A stretch of DNA of 64,000 bases from contig NZ_PYJN01000005.1 of the NCBI RefSeq assembly GCF_003025035.1, positions 352,864 through 416,863 of the forward strand, read 5' to 3'. Positions 8,012 through 18,560 of this stretch are shown piece by piece; the stretch's first letter is position 1, and every line of letters starts with the position of its first letter. The notes below the pieces were generated by a model. That model made no database searches, had not been told where the DNA came from, and saw nothing but the letters and a program-made list of their open reading frames with translations. The position numbers and the translations under genes were made by a program. Source of the DNA: Rhizobium sp. SEMIA4064. GTDB lineage: Bacteria > Pseudomonadota > Alphaproteobacteria > Rhizobiales > Rhizobiaceae.

Positions 8012-8373
8012 AGAAAAAAGTGCTGACCGTGGATGATTCACGGACCATTCGAAACATGCTTCTCGTCACCCTCAACAACGCCGGCTTCGAGACCATCCAG
8101 GCCGAAGACGGAGTCGAGGGTCTCGAGGTTTTGGAAGAAGCCAATCCCGACGTCATCGTCACGGACATCAACATGCCGCGCCTTGATGGCTTCGGCTTCA
8201 TCGAGGGCGTGCGCCGCAACGACAAGTACCGGGCCATCCCGATCCTGGTGCTGACGACCGAAAGCGACGCCGAAAAGAAGAACCGTGCCCGTCAGGCCGG
8301 TGCGACGGGCTGGATCGTCAAGCCCTTCGATCCCGCCAAACTGATCGATGCCATCGAGCGTGTAACCGCTTAA
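8008..8373 (+). CDS. cheY1: CheY1 response regulator (probable phosphate sink)
   Basis: A 121-residue single receiver domain. The acidic pocket D9/D10, phosphoacceptor D53 in VTDINMPRLDG, a threonine in LVLTTES (83/84) and K105 in IVKPF are all present, so it should be phosphorylated by CheA. In Sinorhizobium, CheY1 drains phosphate from the motor-acting CheY2 in place of CheZ. Its position directly after cheS, with a 4-base overlap, supports this role. The role itself is inferred from orthology. Confidence 0.92.
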   Translation: MKKKVLTVDDSRTIRNMLLVTLNNAGFETIQAEDGVEGLEVLEEANPDVIVTDINMPRLDGFGFIEGVRRNDKYRAIPILVLTTESDAEKKNRARQAGATGWIVKPFDPAKLIDAIERVTA

Positions 8374-8388
8374 ACAGGATCTGTTCCT

Positions 8389-10689
8389 ATGGATATGAAC
8401 GAAATCAAAGAGATTTTCTTCCAGGAGTGCGAGGAGCAGCTCGCCGAACTGGAATCCGGTCTCCTGAAAATGAATGATGGCGACCGGGATCCGGAAACCG
8501 TCAACGCCGTCTTCCGTGCCGTTCATTCCATCAAGGGTGGGGCAGGGGCCTTCGGTCTGGATGACCTTGTCGCCTTTGCCCACGTCTTCGAGACGACGCT
8601 CGATTGTGTTCGATCCAACAAGCTGGAGCCGACCCAGGATGTCCTGAAGGTCATGCTCAAGGCCGCCGACGTTCTGGCGGACCTGACCAACGCCGCCCGC
8701 GATGGCGGCAGTGTCGATCAGGCCCGCAGCAGGGGCCTGGTCAAGGAACTGGAAGCTTTGGCCCACGGCGAATTGCCCTCGGCATCGGCAGCCGCCGAAG
8801 CCGCGCCGAAGCCGGCAAAGGCCGCTGCACTCGCCCCAGCTCCGACCCCCGTCAAAGCCGCGCCCGCTCCCACGGATGACAGCGGTTTTCAGCCGATCCC
8901 CTTCAGCTTCGACGATGATTTCGGTGGCGACGAAGCGTCTGCGGGCATGCCGGAATACGAAGTCAGCTTCAAGCCGCGCTCCGATCTCTACGCCAAAGGC
9001 AACGACGCCACGCTGCTGCTGCGCGATCTCTCGCGCGTCGGCGAGATGAGCATCCATTGCAACACGGACGCCCTGCCGGGCCTCGATCAGCTTGATCCCG
9101 AAGGCGCCTACTTCAAGTGGACGATCTCGATCAAGACGGACAAGGGTGAAGACGCCATCCGCACCGTCTTCGAATTTGCCGAATGGGATTGCGAGCTCGA
9201 TATCCGGCTGGTCGAAGACGCCGCTGCTGGTACCGATGAAGAATTGCCGATGGTCCCCGTGCCCTTCGATCTCTCCGTTCTCGACAGCGATGAGCCGGCT
9301 GTGGAAACCGCCGAAGCGCCGCAGCCGAAAAGCGATGCCGCCGCCGCCGTTGCAGCCGCCGAAACGGCAAGCAATGTCACGCAGCTTGCCTCTGCTGCAG
9401 CTCGTGTCGAAAAGAAGGAAGCAGCGGCAGCCGCCGCTGCTGCCGCTGCCAATGCTGCCGCGCAGAACAATGCCGCCGCCGCCGGTCAGACCATCCGCGT
9501 CGATCTCGACCGTGTCGACCGTCTGATCAACCTCGTCGGCGAGCTTGTCATCAACCAGGCGATGCTGTCGCAGAGCGTCATCGAGAATGACAACAATGGC
9601 GCATCCTCGATCAACATGGGCCTCGAAGAGCTGCAGCAGCTCACCCGCGAGATCCAGGACAGCGTCATGGCGATCCGCGCGCAGCCGGTGAAGCCGGTCT
9701 TCCAGCGCATGTCGCGTATCGTCCGTGAAATCGCCGACATGACCGGCAAGTCGATCCGCCTGATCACCGAGGGTGAAAACACCGAAGTCGACAAGACGGT
9801 CATCGATAAGCTGGCCGAGCCGCTCACCCACATGATCCGCAACGCCGTCGACCACGGTGTCGAAACCCCGGAAAAGCGCACGGCGCTCGGCAAGAACCCG
9901 GAAGGCACGGTTCGCCTGACGGCAAAGCACCGGTCCGGCCGCATCCTGATCGAACTCGCCGACGACGGCGCCGGCATCAACCGCGAGAAGGTGCGTCAGA
10001 AGGCGATCGACAACGATCTCATCCCTGCCGATGCCAACCTCTCGGACGAGGAGATCGACAACCTGATCTTCCTGCCGGGCTTCTCGACGGCCGATAAGAT
10101 CTCCGACATTTCCGGCCGCGGCGTCGGCATGGACGTCGTCAAGCGCTCGATCCAGGCGCTCGGTGGCCGCATCAATATCAGCTCCAAGCCGGGACATGGC
10201 TCGGTCTTCACCATGAGCCTGCCGCTGACGCTGGCCGTCCTCGACGGCATGGTGGTGACGGTGGCCGGCCAGACGCTGGTCGTGCCACTCACCGCCATCG
10301 TCGAGACCCTGCAGCCGGAAGCCGCCGCGATCCATTCCTTCGGCGCCAACCACCGCCTGATCTCGATCCGCAACAGCTTCTGCCCGCTGGTCGATGTCGG
10401 CCGCATCCTGAACTTCCGCGCCACGCAGGCCAATCCGGTCGACGGTGTCGCGCTGCTTGTGGAATCGGAAGGCGGCGGCCAGCGCGCTCTGATGGTCGAT
10501 GCCATCCAGGGCCAGCGCCAGGTCGTCATCAAGAGCCTCGAAGCGAACTACACGCATGTGCCCGGCATCGCCGCTGCGACCATCCTTGGCGATGGGCGCG
10601 TCGCTCTCATCCTCGACGTTGATGCTGTAGTCGGCGCCTCCCGCGGGCAGTCGCTGAAGGCCGAGATGTCGTACGCAGCAGCGGGTTAG
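8389..10689 (+). CDS. cheA: CheA chemotaxis histidine kinase
   Basis: A 766-residue kinase with all five domains: HPt with phosphorylatable H46 in [13 protein letters not shown], a CheY/CheB-binding P2 region around 180-290, dimerisation, HATPase (N box [11 protein letters not shown]1 DDGAGI, G2 GRGVGMDVV) and a C-terminal CheW-like domain. Two alanine-rich linkers join the parts; the longer one, about 310-365, has a run of GCx codons at 9420-9480. It autophosphorylates in complex with receptors and CheW and passes phosphate to CheY1, CheY2 and CheB. It starts 15 bases after cheY1. Confidence 0.96.
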   Translation: MDMNEIKEIFFQECEEQLAELESGLLKMNDGDRDPETVNAVFRAVHSIKGGAGAFGLDDLVAFAHVFETTLDCVRSNKLEPTQDVLKVMLKAADVLADLTNAARDGGSVDQARSRGLVKELEALAHGELPSASAAAEAAPKPAKAAALAPAPTPVKAAPAPTDDSGFQPIPFSFDDDFGGDEASAGMPEYEVSFKPRSDLYAKGNDATLLLRDLSRVGEMSIHCNTDALPGLDQLDPEGAYFKWTISIKTDKGEDAIRTVFEFAEWDCELDIRLVEDAAAGTDEELPMVPVPFDLSVLDSDEPAVETAEAPQPKSDAAAAVAAAETASNVTQLASAAARVEKKEAAAAAAAAAANAAAQNNAAAAGQTIRVDLDRVDRLINLVGELVINQAMLSQSVIENDNNGASSINMGLEELQQLTREIQDSVMAIRAQPVKPVFQRMSRIVREIADMTGKSIRLITEGENTEVDKTVIDKLAEPLTHMIRNAVDHGVETPEKRTALGKNPEGTVRLTAKHRSGRILIELADDGAGINREKVRQKAIDNDLIPADANLSDEEIDNLIFLPGFSTADKISDISGRGVGMDVVKRSIQALGGRINISSKPGHGSVFTMSLPLTLAVLDGMVVTVAGQTLVVPLTAIVETLQPEAAAIHSFGANHRLISIRNSFCPLVDVGRILNFRATQANPVDGVALLVESEGGGQRALMVDAIQGQRQVVIKSLEANYTHVPGIAAATILGDGRVALILDVDAVVGASRGQSLKAEMSYAAAG

Positions 10690-10693
10690 GCCT

Positions 10694-11161
10694 ATGTCAT
10701 ACGCCGTCAAGAACATGACCCAGGGTGCCCGTGAGCTGATCGCCTTCCGCATCGGCGATCAGGAATTCTGCGTCGATATCATGTCGGTTCGTGAAATCCG
10801 CGGCTGGACGCCGGCGACGGCCATGCCGCATTCGCCGGCCCATGTCCTTGGCATTATCAACCTGCGCGGCGCCGTCTTGCCGATCGTCGATCTCTCGGCC
10901 CGCCTCGGCATGAAGCGCGCCGAGCCGACCGCACGCCATGTGATTATCGTGGCGCAGGTCAAGCGCAAGGTCGTCGGCCTGCTGGTCGACGCCGTGTCCG
11001 ATATTCTGACGGTGACCGACGACAATATTCAGCCGACGCCGGAAATTTCTTCCGACTATGAGCGGCAGTTTGCACGCGGCATTCTGGCGATCGACCGCCG
11101 TATGATCTGCCTTATCGAACTCGAAACACTGTTCCCGGACAGCGAAAGCGAAGCTGCATGA
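10694..11161 (+). CDS. cheW: CheW coupling protein
   Basis: A 155-residue CheW/SH3-like domain ([22 protein letters not shown], then [22 protein letters not shown]). It links CheA to chemoreceptors at the membrane or in cytoplasmic clusters with IcpA. It lies four bases after cheA and overlaps cheR by four bases (ATGA). The ribosome binding site before ATG 10694 is weak, as expected for translational coupling to cheA. Confidence 0.95.
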   Translation: MSYAVKNMTQGARELIAFRIGDQEFCVDIMSVREIRGWTPATAMPHSPAHVLGIINLRGAVLPIVDLSARLGMKRAEPTARHVIIVAQVKRKVVGLLVDAVSDILTVTDDNIQPTPEISSDYERQFARGILAIDRRMICLIELETLFPDSESEAA

Positions 11162-12066
11162 GTATGATGGGAGCAACAGATTTCAGGGCTTCCCCGGACG
11201 AGGTGCTGGCCAGCGGCGAATATCCGCTAACGCGGCGCGATCTTTCCGAAATTGCCGCCATGATCTATTCGGACGCCGGAATTTCTCTCAACGAGACCAA
11301 AGCCTCGCTGGTCTATTCGCGGCTGTCGAAGCATATCCGCGCACTGGGCCTGCCGGGCTTTCGCGATTATTGCGTGCTGGTCGCCTCGCCGGCGGGGGCA
11401 GCGGCACGGCGCGAGATGCTGTCGCATCTGACGACGAATTTCACCCGCTTCTTCCGCGAGAATCATCATTTCGATCATCTGCGCGACGAGGTTCTCCCCG
11501 GCCTTCTGGCCCGCGCCAAAAGCGGTGGTCGCGTTCGCATCTGGTCGGCAGCCTGTTCCGACGGGCAGGAGCCCTATTCCATAGCGCTCACAGTTCTGTC
11601 GCTGTTGCCGAACGCCGCCGATTTCGATTTTAAGATTCTGGCGACCGATATCGATCCGAAGATCCTCGGCCTTGCCCGTGCGGGCGCCTATGACGAGACG
11701 TCGCTCGAAACGGTTTCGCCCGTCATGCGCAAGCAATGGTTCCAGGAAGTCAACATCCAGGGCCGCCGCAAGTTCCAGATCGACGATCGCGTCAAGCGGC
11801 TGATCACCTTCAACGAGCTGAACCTGATGGCACAATGGCCGTTCAAGGGCATGTTCGATGTTATCTTCTGCCGCAACGTCGTCATCTATTTCGACGAACC
11901 GACGCAGACGAAGATCTGGTCGCGCTTCGCCGGCCTGCTGCCGGAGAACGGCCACCTCTACATCGGCCATTCCGAGCGCGTGTCGGGTGAAGCCAAGCAC
12001 ATCTTCGACAATATCGGCATCACCACCTACCGCCGTCTTGCCAATTCAAACGGGAGGAAAGCATGA
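11158..12066 (+). CDS. cheR: CheR chemoreceptor methyltransferase
   Basis: A 302-residue SAM-dependent methyltransferase with the N-terminal all-alpha CheR domain and the catalytic Rossmann domain. Key segments are [17 protein letters not shown] (SAM-binding acidic loop), ATDIDPKIL, and [13 protein letters not shown] with the NV/IYF motif. It methylates receptor glutamates for adaptation. It overlaps cheW by four bases and cheB by four bases. No C-terminal TPR extension is present. Confidence 0.95.
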   Translation: MSMMGATDFRASPDEVLASGEYPLTRRDLSEIAAMIYSDAGISLNETKASLVYSRLSKHIRALGLPGFRDYCVLVASPAGAAARREMLSHLTTNFTRFFRENHHFDHLRDEVLPGLLARAKSGGRVRIWSAACSDGQEPYSIALTVLSLLPNAADFDFKILATDIDPKILGLARAGAYDETSLETVSPVMRKQWFQEVNIQGRRKFQIDDRVKRLITFNELNLMAQWPFKGMFDVIFCRNVVIYFDEPTQTKIWSRFAGLLPENGHLYIGHSERVSGEAKHIFDNIGITTYRRLANSNGRKA

Positions 12067-13106
12067 GCGCCCCCGCCCGTGTTCTTGTCGTTGACGACTC
12101 TGCCACGATGCGTGGCCTGATCACCGCTGTTCTGCGCTCCGATCCGGAGGTCGATGTCATCGGCCAGGCCGGCGATGCAATGGAAGCGCGTGCGGCGATC
12201 AAGGCGCTCAATCCCGATGTCGTGACGCTCGATATCGAGATGCCGAACATGAACGGCCTCGATTTTCTCGAAAAGATCATGACGCTGCGGCCCATGCCGG
12301 TCATCATGGTCTCGACCATGACGCATCGTGGTGCCGAGGCGACCCTAGCAGCCCTTGAAATCGGCGCGTTCGATTGCGTCGGCAAGCCTGCTCCGGGCGA
12401 GCCGCGTCCTTTCGGCGATCTGGCGGAAAAGGTGAAGGCGGCCGCTCGTTCGCAGCGGCAATATAGCAAGCCCGCCGCCGAGCATGCTCCGCCCCCAGCG
12501 GTCGCGGATTTCCGCGTCGGTCGCAAGATCGTTGCGATTGGTTCGTCCACCGGCGGCGTCGAAGCACTGATCGCGGTCCTGCAGAAATTCCCGGCCAATT
12601 GCCCGCCGACGGTCATTACCCAACACATGCCGCCAACCTTTACCCGAAGCTTTGCTGAACGGCTCAACCGCCTCTGCGCACCCGTGGTGCAGGAGGCGAC
12701 CGATGGCGCGCGGCTGGAAATCGGCAAGATCTACCTGGCGCCCGGCGGCGATCGACACTTGCAGGTCGCCAACGCATCGGCGCCCCATTGCCGCTTGGTC
12801 GATCGCGGGCCTGTCAACGGCCATCGTCCTTCTGTCGATGTGCTCTTCGATTCGGTCGCCGAGCTCGCCGGCCGCAACGCGGTCGGCGTGATCCTGACTG
12901 GCATGGGACGCGATGGCGCCGCCGGTCTTCTCAAGATGCGCCATGCCGGCGCTCGCACGATCGGCCAGAACGAAAAGACCTGCGTGGTCTACGGAATGCC
13001 GAGGGTCGCGTTCGAACTCGGTGCAGTCGAACAGCAGGTTCCGCTGAACGCCATTGGCGAGGAAATATTGAAAGTAACAGCCGCCCGTAAGGAAGGAAGC
13101 GAATAA
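12063..13106 (+). CDS. cheB: CheB receptor methylesterase/deamidase
   Basis: A 347-residue response-regulator enzyme. The receiver domain has D11/D12 and phosphoacceptor D57 in TLDIEMP. The catalytic domain has S162 in GSSTGG, H188 in TQHMP and D284 in GMGRDG, each two residues earlier than in E. coli CheB. It removes methyl groups from receptors to reset sensitivity and is activated by CheA. The stop overlaps the cheY2 start (TAATG). Length is normal for the family. Confidence 0.96.
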   Translation: MSAPARVLVVDDSATMRGLITAVLRSDPEVDVIGQAGDAMEARAAIKALNPDVVTLDIEMPNMNGLDFLEKIMTLRPMPVIMVSTMTHRGAEATLAALEIGAFDCVGKPAPGEPRPFGDLAEKVKAAARSQRQYSKPAAEHAPPPAVADFRVGRKIVAIGSSTGGVEALIAVLQKFPANCPPTVITQHMPPTFTRSFAERLNRLCAPVVQEATDGARLEIGKIYLAPGGDRHLQVANASAPHCRLVDRGPVNGHRPSVDVLFDSVAELAGRNAVGVILTGMGRDGAAGLLKMRHAGARTIGQNEKTCVVYGMPRVAFELGAVEQQVPLNAIGEEILKVTAARKEGSE

Positions 13107-13495
13107 TGTCTATAGCGGAGAAGATCAAAGTTCTGATCGTCGACGACCAGGTCACCAGCCGTCTGTTGTTGAGCGATGCGCTGACGCAACTGGGCTTCAA
13201 GCAAATTACCTCTGCCGGTGACGGCGAGCAGGGCATGAAGATCATGGAGCAGCAGCCGCATCATCTGGTGATCTCCGACTTCAACATGCCGAAGATGGAT
13301 GGTCTCGGCCTGCTGCAGGCCGTGCGCACCAATCCAACGACGAAGAAAGCGGCCTTCATCATCCTCACGGCGCAGGGCGACCGTGCGCTGGTGCAGAAGG
13401 CCGCCCAGCTCGGCGCCAACAACGTTCTCGCCAAGCCCTTCACCATTGAAAAGATGAAAGCGGCTATCGAGGCCGTGTTCGGAGCATTGAAATGA
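13106..13495 (+). CDS. cheY2: CheY2 response regulator (motor-acting)
   Basis: A 129-residue receiver domain with D13/D14, phosphoacceptor D58 in [12 protein letters not shown]88 in ILTAQ and K110 in LAKPF. It resembles E. coli CheY in this core. In Sinorhizobium, CheY2-P is the form that slows the flagellar motor by binding FliM. Its place between cheB and cheD matches that order. It overlaps cheD by four bases. Confidence 0.93.
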   Translation: MSIAEKIKVLIVDDQVTSRLLLSDALTQLGFKQITSAGDGEQGMKIMEQQPHHLVISDFNMPKMDGLGLLQAVRTNPTTKKAAFIILTAQGDRALVQKAAQLGANNVLAKPFTIEKMKAAIEAVFGALK

Positions 13496-14046
13496 TCGTT
13501 GAGGGTGCTGCCCGTCGCGTGCACATCATTCAGGGCGAGTACAAGGTCATCAACGATCCGGACGTGGTGCTGTCGACCATTCTCGGCTCGTGTGTGGCGG
13601 CGTGCTTGCGTGATCCGATCGCGGGCGTCGGCGGCATGAACCATTTCCTGCTGCCGGGAACGGCCGCTTCGCCGACGAGTGGTGGCGACGCGACGCGTTA
13701 CGGCGTGCATCTGATGGAGCTTCTGATCAACGGTCTCCTGAAGCAGGGCGCGCGTCGTGACCGGCTGGAAGCCAAGGTCTTTGGCGGTGCGAAGACGATT
13801 GCCACTTTCTCTAATGTCGGCGAACAGAATGCCGCCTTCGCCATGCAGTTCCTGAGGGACGAAGGCATTCCGGTGGTTGGCTCCAGCACAGGCGGCGAGC
13901 ATGGACGCAAGATCGAATATTGGCCGATCTCCGGCCGTGCCCGGCAATACCCGTTGACCGGCGCCGAAACGCAGAAGACCGTGGCTCTGGAACAGCGCCC
14001 CGTTGCAGCCCCGAAGCCGGTCGACAACACGATCGAATTTTTCTGA
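13492..14046 (+). CDS. cheD: CheD chemoreceptor glutamine deamidase
   Basis: A 184-residue CheD family member. The catalytic cysteine C34 lies in [13 protein letters not shown] and H51 in [10 protein letters not shown], with the downstream AKVFGGAKT segment. It deamidates specific glutamines in receptors and can interact with CheY-type partners. The C-terminal 30 residues or so are variable. It overlaps cheY2 by four bases. Confidence 0.93.
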   Translation: MIVEGAARRVHIIQGEYKVINDPDVVLSTILGSCVAACLRDPIAGVGGMNHFLLPGTAASPTSGGDATRYGVHLMELLINGLLKQGARRDRLEAKVFGGAKTIATFSNVGEQNAAFAMQFLRDEGIPVVGSSTGGEHGRKIEYWPISGRARQYPLTGAETQKTVALEQRPVAAPKPVDNTIEFF

Positions 14047-14063
14047 TCAACGAGGACTACCTG

Positions 14064-14453
14064 ATGACCACGATCCCGCGTGCCGAAGTATCCGACATGC
14101 AGGAGGCGCTCCCCGCCATCCTCATGCGCATCGTCTCGGAATTGCACGATGTCGCCTATCTGATCGAACGCATCGAACCGCAACTGCTCGATCTCGGCGG
14201 CGTCAACGTGCTGGATTCGCCAGACTCGATGAAGGTCATGCAGGGCATCGATCTCGCTGTGCAGAAGACGCGGGGCATTGCCGAGTTCATCGACACCATC
14301 ACCGGCGGCATGCCGGAGGGCTGGATGGTCGATGTTGCTACCGCGCTGAGCCTGGTCAAGCTCGCCGAAATGCAGAAGGCTCTCGGCGGCGCCGGTCGCC
14401 ACGGACATTCGCAACCCTTGGCCAAGGCCGCCGGCGACTTCGATTTCTTCTGA
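14064..14453 (+). CDS. cheT: CheT, rhizobial chemotaxis signal-termination protein
   Basis: A 129-residue, mainly helical protein that closes the che operon, as in Sinorhizobium. The start ATG 14064 is chosen because GAGGA lies just upstream; an open frame further 5' overlaps cheD and is not needed. A DxxxQ motif (DLAVQKT, about residue 71) resembles the phosphatase motif of CheZ. A role in CheY dephosphorylation is the reported function of the Sinorhizobium protein as I recall it. No transmembrane segment is seen. The His/Gly-rich segment near the C-terminus is variable. Confidence 0.82.
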   Translation: MTTIPRAEVSDMQEALPAILMRIVSELHDVAYLIERIEPQLLDLGGVNVLDSPDSMKVMQGIDLAVQKTRGIAEFIDTITGGMPEGWMVDVATALSLVKLAEMQKALGGAGRHGHSQPLAKAAGDFDFF

Positions 14454-14619
14454 TCGGAAGCGCCGCGCCTGATATTGTTTTTCCTATATTATCTCGGATA
14501 AATTTTTAGACGTTTTCATTTTTTCCGGCCCGGACGAAACGCTCGCACAAGTTTCGATTTCTATCTTCGCTGCAGGGCACAAAGCCATCAAGGTCTTTGA
14601 CGAATCGTGCGAGAACAGA

Positions 14620-16299
14620 ATGAATCTGTTAAATCAATTAGTTCCCTTGTTCAGGAATCTGCAGAACCTGGGGAGGACACGCCTGCTGATCATGGCGGGC
14701 GTCGGCGTCGTTTCCATGGCGCTGATTCTGTTTGCAGCCCTCTACGTCAATAAACCCGCCCAGGAAACGCTCTATGTGGGCCTGGACGCGACCGATCTGA
14801 ACCAGATCAGCATCGCGCTTGCCGAAGCCAATATCGGTTTCCAGGTGGGCACGGACGGCACCAGCTTGACCGTGCCGGCTGGCATGACCGGCAAGGCGCG
14901 TTTGCTTCTCGCCGAGCGCGGCCTGCCGAACAGCACCAATGCCGGCTATGAACTCTTCGACAATGTCGGCTCTCTCGGCCTGACCTCCTTCATGCAGGAA
15001 GTGACCCGCGTCCGTGCGCTCGAAGGCGAAATCTCCCGCACGATCACCTCGATCACGGGCATTAGCGCAGCACGCGTCCACATCGTCATGCAGGATGTCG
15101 GCAACTTCCGTAAGGCGGACCAGAAGCCGACGGCTTCCGTCATGATCCGAGCGAACGCCGAATCGGCGCGCAAGTCGGCCCAGGCCATCCGCCATCTCGT
15201 TGCCTCTGCCGTTCCCGGCCTTGAGGTCGACGACGTCACGATTCTCGATTCCACCGGCCAATTGCTCGCCTCTGGCGACGATCCGAGCAATGGCGCGCTG
15301 AACCGCAATCTCGGCATCGTGCAGAACGTCCAGGACGAGGTCGAATCGAATATCAACAAGGCGCTCGCTCCCTTCCTCGGCATGGACAATTTCCGCTCCA
15401 GCGTGACGGCGCAGCTCAATACCGACAGCCAGCAGGTGCAGGAAACTACCTACGATCCGGAATCGAAGGTCGAGCGCTCGGTCCGTACCACCAAGGAAGC
15501 GCAGAAGTCGCAGCAGCGCCAGTCGGATACGGCGGCAACCGTCGAGCAGAACATTCCGCAGGCTGCGCCGCAGTCCGGCGGCAGCGGGCCGACATCGAAC
15601 GACCAGTCCGACAAGCGCGAAGAACAGACCAACTACGAAATCAACAGCAAGACGACGGCGACGACCCGCAACAGCTACAGGGTTGAGAAACTCTCGGTGG
15701 CCGTTGTGGTCAACAAGGGTCGCATCGCCCAGATGGTCGGTCAGCCGGCCGATCAGGCGAAGGTCGACGCCTATATCGCCGAGATGCAGAAGATTGTCAC
15801 GACCGCCGCCGGCGTGGACACTGGCCGTGGCGACGTGGTGACCGTCAATGCGATGGACTTCCTCGACAACCAGTTGCTCGATGACACATCCTCGAGCTTC
15901 GACATCATGGGCATGCTGAGCCGCAATATGGCCGGCATCATCAACTCGGCTGCCTTCGTCGCGGTTGCCTTCCTCATCGTCTGGATGGGCTTCCGTCCGC
16001 TGATCCGCTCGCTCGGCGGCGGTGTGGCTGGCGCGGCTCTGCCGGAAGCGGCGGGCCTGGAACTGCCGGATTTCGCTCCTGCGGTCGGCGGACCGGGTGC
16101 CGCGCTGATGGACGGCTTCGGCTCGGACTTCGGCTTCGACAGCACCGACGATCTGCTGACGATGGGCGAAGACGGCGGCACCTTCAATCGCCGCGTCAAG
16201 GAAGGGCCGGAACGCCGCCTCTCGCGCATGGTGGAAATCAGCGAGGAACGCGCCGCCAAGATCCTCAGAAAATGGGCAGTCGACAACGCCGCCGCCTGA
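14620..16299 (+). CDS. fliF: FliF flagellar MS-ring protein
   Basis: A 559-residue ring protein. It has an N-terminal transmembrane helix at about 22-45, the two YscJ/FliF ring-building domains (VGLDATDLNQI, then ALEGEISRTI), a Gln/Ser/Thr-rich periplasmic loop around 290-345, a second transmembrane helix near 440-460 and a cytoplasmic C-terminus ending in acidic and KILRKWAVD residues that bind FliG. It is the first basal-body structure to assemble. It is separated from cheT by 166 AT-rich bases, so it probably has its own promoter. A strong terminator follows directly. Confidence 0.96.
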   Translation: MNLLNQLVPLFRNLQNLGRTRLLIMAGVGVVSMALILFAALYVNKPAQETLYVGLDATDLNQISIALAEANIGFQVGTDGTSLTVPAGMTGKARLLLAERGLPNSTNAGYELFDNVGSLGLTSFMQEVTRVRALEGEISRTITSITGISAARVHIVMQDVGNFRKADQKPTASVMIRANAESARKSAQAIRHLVASAVPGLEVDDVTILDSTGQLLASGDDPSNGALNRNLGIVQNVQDEVESNINKALAPFLGMDNFRSSVTAQLNTDSQQVQETTYDPESKVERSVRTTKEAQKSQQRQSDTAATVEQNIPQAAPQSGGSGPTSNDQSDKREEQTNYEINSKTTATTRNSYRVEKLSVAVVVNKGRIAQMVGQPADQAKVDAYIAEMQKIVTTAAGVDTGRGDVVTVNAMDFLDNQLLDDTSSSFDIMGMLSRNMAGIINSAAFVAVAFLIVWMGFRPLIRSLGGGVAGAALPEAAGLELPDFAPAVGGPGAALMDGFGSDFGFDSTDDLLTMGEDGGTFNRRVKEGPERRLSRMVEISEERAAKILRKWAVDNAAA

Positions 16300-16302
16300 T
16301 AG

Positions 16303-16330
16303 AAAGACCGGGAGACGCTCCCGGTCTTTT
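16303..16330 (+). terminator. Rho-independent terminator after fliF
   Basis: A perfect 12-base stem, AAAGACCGGGAG (16303-16314) and CTCCCGGTCTTT (16318-16329), with a three-base loop (ACG), ends in a short T run. It begins three bases after the fliF stop. It separates the che/fliF unit from visN. Confidence 0.88.
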
Positions 16331-16830
16331 CACGTTATCGGAAGAGTACAGCTTGATCGCATAAACTCTGGGTTTTGATAAATATCTGCTTCAATTCAGC
16401 ATAACGAAATCGAGTGATGGGATGTGGTTGCAAGCTGTGGTCTGATCGGAAATTTCGTTGCTGGGTAGAAGGAATCGACTTACAATCATCATATCTATTC
16501 GTAGTTGCGTCGAAGCGACGCGAATCAGATCATAAAATCCGTGTTTTGGTAAATTCAGACTATTTTGGAGATGCCGGTGCGCGGGGAAATCAGTCTATAG
16601 TCAGTTGATCATGATTTCAGCGATTCGCGCCAATGCGATTTGCCGAAACCGAATTTATATATTAGCGCGCTTACTGCGCCGTGCGTCCGCAGGGACTCGT
16701 ATGGATGCAGTAGCAAATTGAGTTGGCGCAGACGCCTTTTTGAAGATCGACGCTATCTTCGAGGTTTATGTGCCGGGTCCAGACCGAGCAATGCTCTCGT
16801 TGGCGTTTGAGCGCCTGACAGCGGCAGGAA
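16331..16830. other. 500-base regulatory region upstream of visN
   Basis: This stretch is clearly lower in GC than its neighbours and has no convincing gene. A 64-codon frame at 16414-16608 lacks any domain or sensible start signal. It probably carries the visN-visR promoter and a long leader. The visN-visR pair stands at the top of the motility cascade, so regulatory input is expected here, but I cannot name a specific binding site. Confidence 0.5.
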
Positions 16831-17577
16831 ATGCAAAAAATGGACATGCAGATATTGCAGGGGAGCAAGGGCGAGAAGGATATGCGATTGGCCGCGTCCG
16901 CCAATGCGATGTCGCGCGATCAGCTCATTCAGCAATTGAGCGCCATTGCCGGCCCGGCCTATCTCCAATCCGGCCTGCGTCTGCTCACCGACTATGTCGG
17001 CGCCTCCCATTATCTGCTGGCCCGCTGCGACCTGATCCAGGAGAGCGGCCTCGATTTCGTCGTGTCCTCCGATTGGCCTTTCGATCTTGTCCGGCGTCTT
17101 GCTTCCGAACTCACCAGCGGCTACGGCCGCACCGGCGAGCTTGAGAAATGCATGTCGCTGTTCCAGCCGAATTTTGCTTACCTGCCTGACGATGTTGAGT
17201 TGCCGGAAGGCGTCAGCCGCCAATATTGCTCGCTGACCTTCAATGTGGGGCGCACACGCTTTTCGCTGATGCTGCTTGCCCGTGATGGCCTGCTGCTGTC
17301 GCCCGAGCGGCTGCGTGACGTGGGACTGCTGTCGGGTTACTTCGCGAGCTTCACGCGCTGCGCGGAGGGCAAGTCCGAGCGTGATTTCGATCTCACCGAG
17401 CGTGAGCTTGAATGCTTGTTCTGGATTGCAGAGGGCAAGACGAGCGACGAGATCGCCATGATCCTCGGCATCTCCAGAAACACCATCAACAACTATATCA
17501 CCAGCGTCATGCGCAAGACCGCGACCAAGACGCGATCGGAAGCGATCGCCTTTGCTGTCAGAAACAACCTCGTTTGA
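16831..17577 (+). CDS. visN: VisN, LuxR-type master regulator of motility
   Basis: A 248-residue regulator with an N-terminal ligand-type domain and a C-terminal LuxR helix-turn-helix (LTERELECLFWIAEGKTSDEIA, then ISRNTINNY). In Sinorhizobium and Agrobacterium, VisN pairs with VisR to switch on all flagellar and chemotaxis genes through rem. ATG 16882, 17 codons inside, has a better ribosome binding site (GAGAAGGAT) and may be the true start, giving 231 residues. It is followed by visR after 11 bases. Confidence 0.93.
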   Translation: MQKMDMQILQGSKGEKDMRLAASANAMSRDQLIQQLSAIAGPAYLQSGLRLLTDYVGASHYLLARCDLIQESGLDFVVSSDWPFDLVRRLASELTSGYGRTGELEKCMSLFQPNFAYLPDDVELPEGVSRQYCSLTFNVGRTRFSLMLLARDGLLLSPERLRDVGLLSGYFASFTRCAEGKSERDFDLTERELECLFWIAEGKTSDEIAMILGISRNTINNYITSVMRKTATKTRSEAIAFAVRNNLV

Positions 17578-17588
17578 AAGCCTATTGA

Positions 17589-18335
17589 ATGCGATATCAG
17601 CCGGTTAGGACGACGGACACGCCAAGCGAAGCAAGGCTCGGCCGTTCGCATCGGATATCGAGCCGGTCTGATCTCTTCCCGAAACTGGTGTCGATGCAGA
17701 AGTTGATCGACGCGCAGAATTTTGCGGTTTATCGCCTTAGCGGCTCCGGCCTGCCGAGCAAGCAGCGCCTGGTCTGTGAGTTGGAAAACTGGGGCTCGAC
17801 CAACACCGTCGTCAATAAGGCCTTCGTCGAAGCCTATGGGGAGGCGATGATCGAGCATATCGAAAAGTCGTTGCTGCCGCTGATGTGGAACGGCCGTGAT
17901 AGCGACAGCACGGCCGAGACGCCCGACTTTGCCTCTTTCACGCAGCGTCTGAAGCCGCATCTCCTGCCCTTTGCCGGCGTCGCTTTTCCGGTGCGTCTGG
18001 GATCGGTTGGCAACGGCTATGTCGTGTTCGCCGCGAAATTCATGGATCTCACGAGCGATATGATCGTCGAGCTGCATGGCCGTAGCTGCCAGATCATGAT
18101 GGATCTCCTGTCACTGGACGAACGCCGATCGCCGGCCGCCGAAGCGCTGAGCGAGCGCGAGATCGCCTGTCTGCAGCTTGCCGGCGATGGCCGGATCAGT
18201 GAGGAAATAGCCGAAAAGCTGGGATTGTCGGTGCATACCGTCAACGCCTATCTCGGTTCGGCGACGATCAAGCTCGACAGCGTCAACCGCATTCAGGCAA
18301 TCGCGAAAGCCATCCGCTTCGGCTATATCAGCTAA
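17589..18335 (+). CDS. visR: VisR, LuxR-type master regulator of motility
   Basis: A 248-residue partner of VisN with the same layout. The N-terminal domain is of unknown ligand. The LuxR helix-turn-helix is at the C-terminus (LSEREIACLQLAGDGRISEEIA, then LSVHTVNAYLG). VisN and VisR are thought to work as a heterodimer because loss of either abolishes motility in Sinorhizobium. Convergent transcription from the flhB operon ends about 130 bases downstream. Confidence 0.93.
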   Translation: MRYQPVRTTDTPSEARLGRSHRISSRSDLFPKLVSMQKLIDAQNFAVYRLSGSGLPSKQRLVCELENWGSTNTVVNKAFVEAYGEAMIEHIEKSLLPLMWNGRDSDSTAETPDFASFTQRLKPHLLPFAGVAFPVRLGSVGNGYVVFAAKFMDLTSDMIVELHGRSCQIMMDLLSLDERRSPAAEALSEREIACLQLAGDGRISEEIAEKLGLSVHTVNAYLGSATIKLDSVNRIQAIAKAIRFGYIS

Positions 18336-18453
18336 GCCGGCGGGCGTTCACGGGGACGCATAAGGGCCGGTTCCGGTCTTTTGAATCCAAAGCATCTTAT
18401 CCGCCGCCAGGTGATCCCATAACGGACAGGATCTTCCCTGGAATTTTGGAAAA

Positions 18454-18502
18454 GCAAAAAGATGGTGCGGTTCTGCGCCTCCTTGAAAGGCCGAACCGCA
18501 CC
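18454..18502 (-). terminator. Terminator at the end of the motA-flhB operon (possibly bidirectional)
   Basis: GGTGCGGTTC (18464-18473) and GAACCGCACC (18493-18502) form a perfect 10-base stem with a 19-base loop. Read on the minus strand the stem is followed by ATCTTTTTGC, a T-rich tail. It therefore best serves the minus-strand operon ending at 18561, and could also stop visR transcripts. Confidence 0.7.
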
Positions 18503-18560
18503 AATGCTGAGCTACCTCAGCGGACATTCATCATGAAATTTGGGATGGTTTGAGCCTTCT

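Noticed and set aside
9420..9480. GCC/GCT-rich tract in cheA as a possible repeat or CRISPR-like array
   Set aside because: It encodes an alanine-rich interdomain linker in frame. There are no spacers or regular repeats.
8038..10752. Long open frame (about 904 codons) on the minus strand opposite cheA
   Set aside because: It mirrors the codon structure of cheA in GC-rich DNA, has no recognisable domain, and would have to coexist with a certain gene.
16414..16608. 64-codon frame upstream of visN
   Set aside because: Unusual composition (Cys, Trp, Arg), no ribosome binding site, lies in an AT-rich regulatory region.
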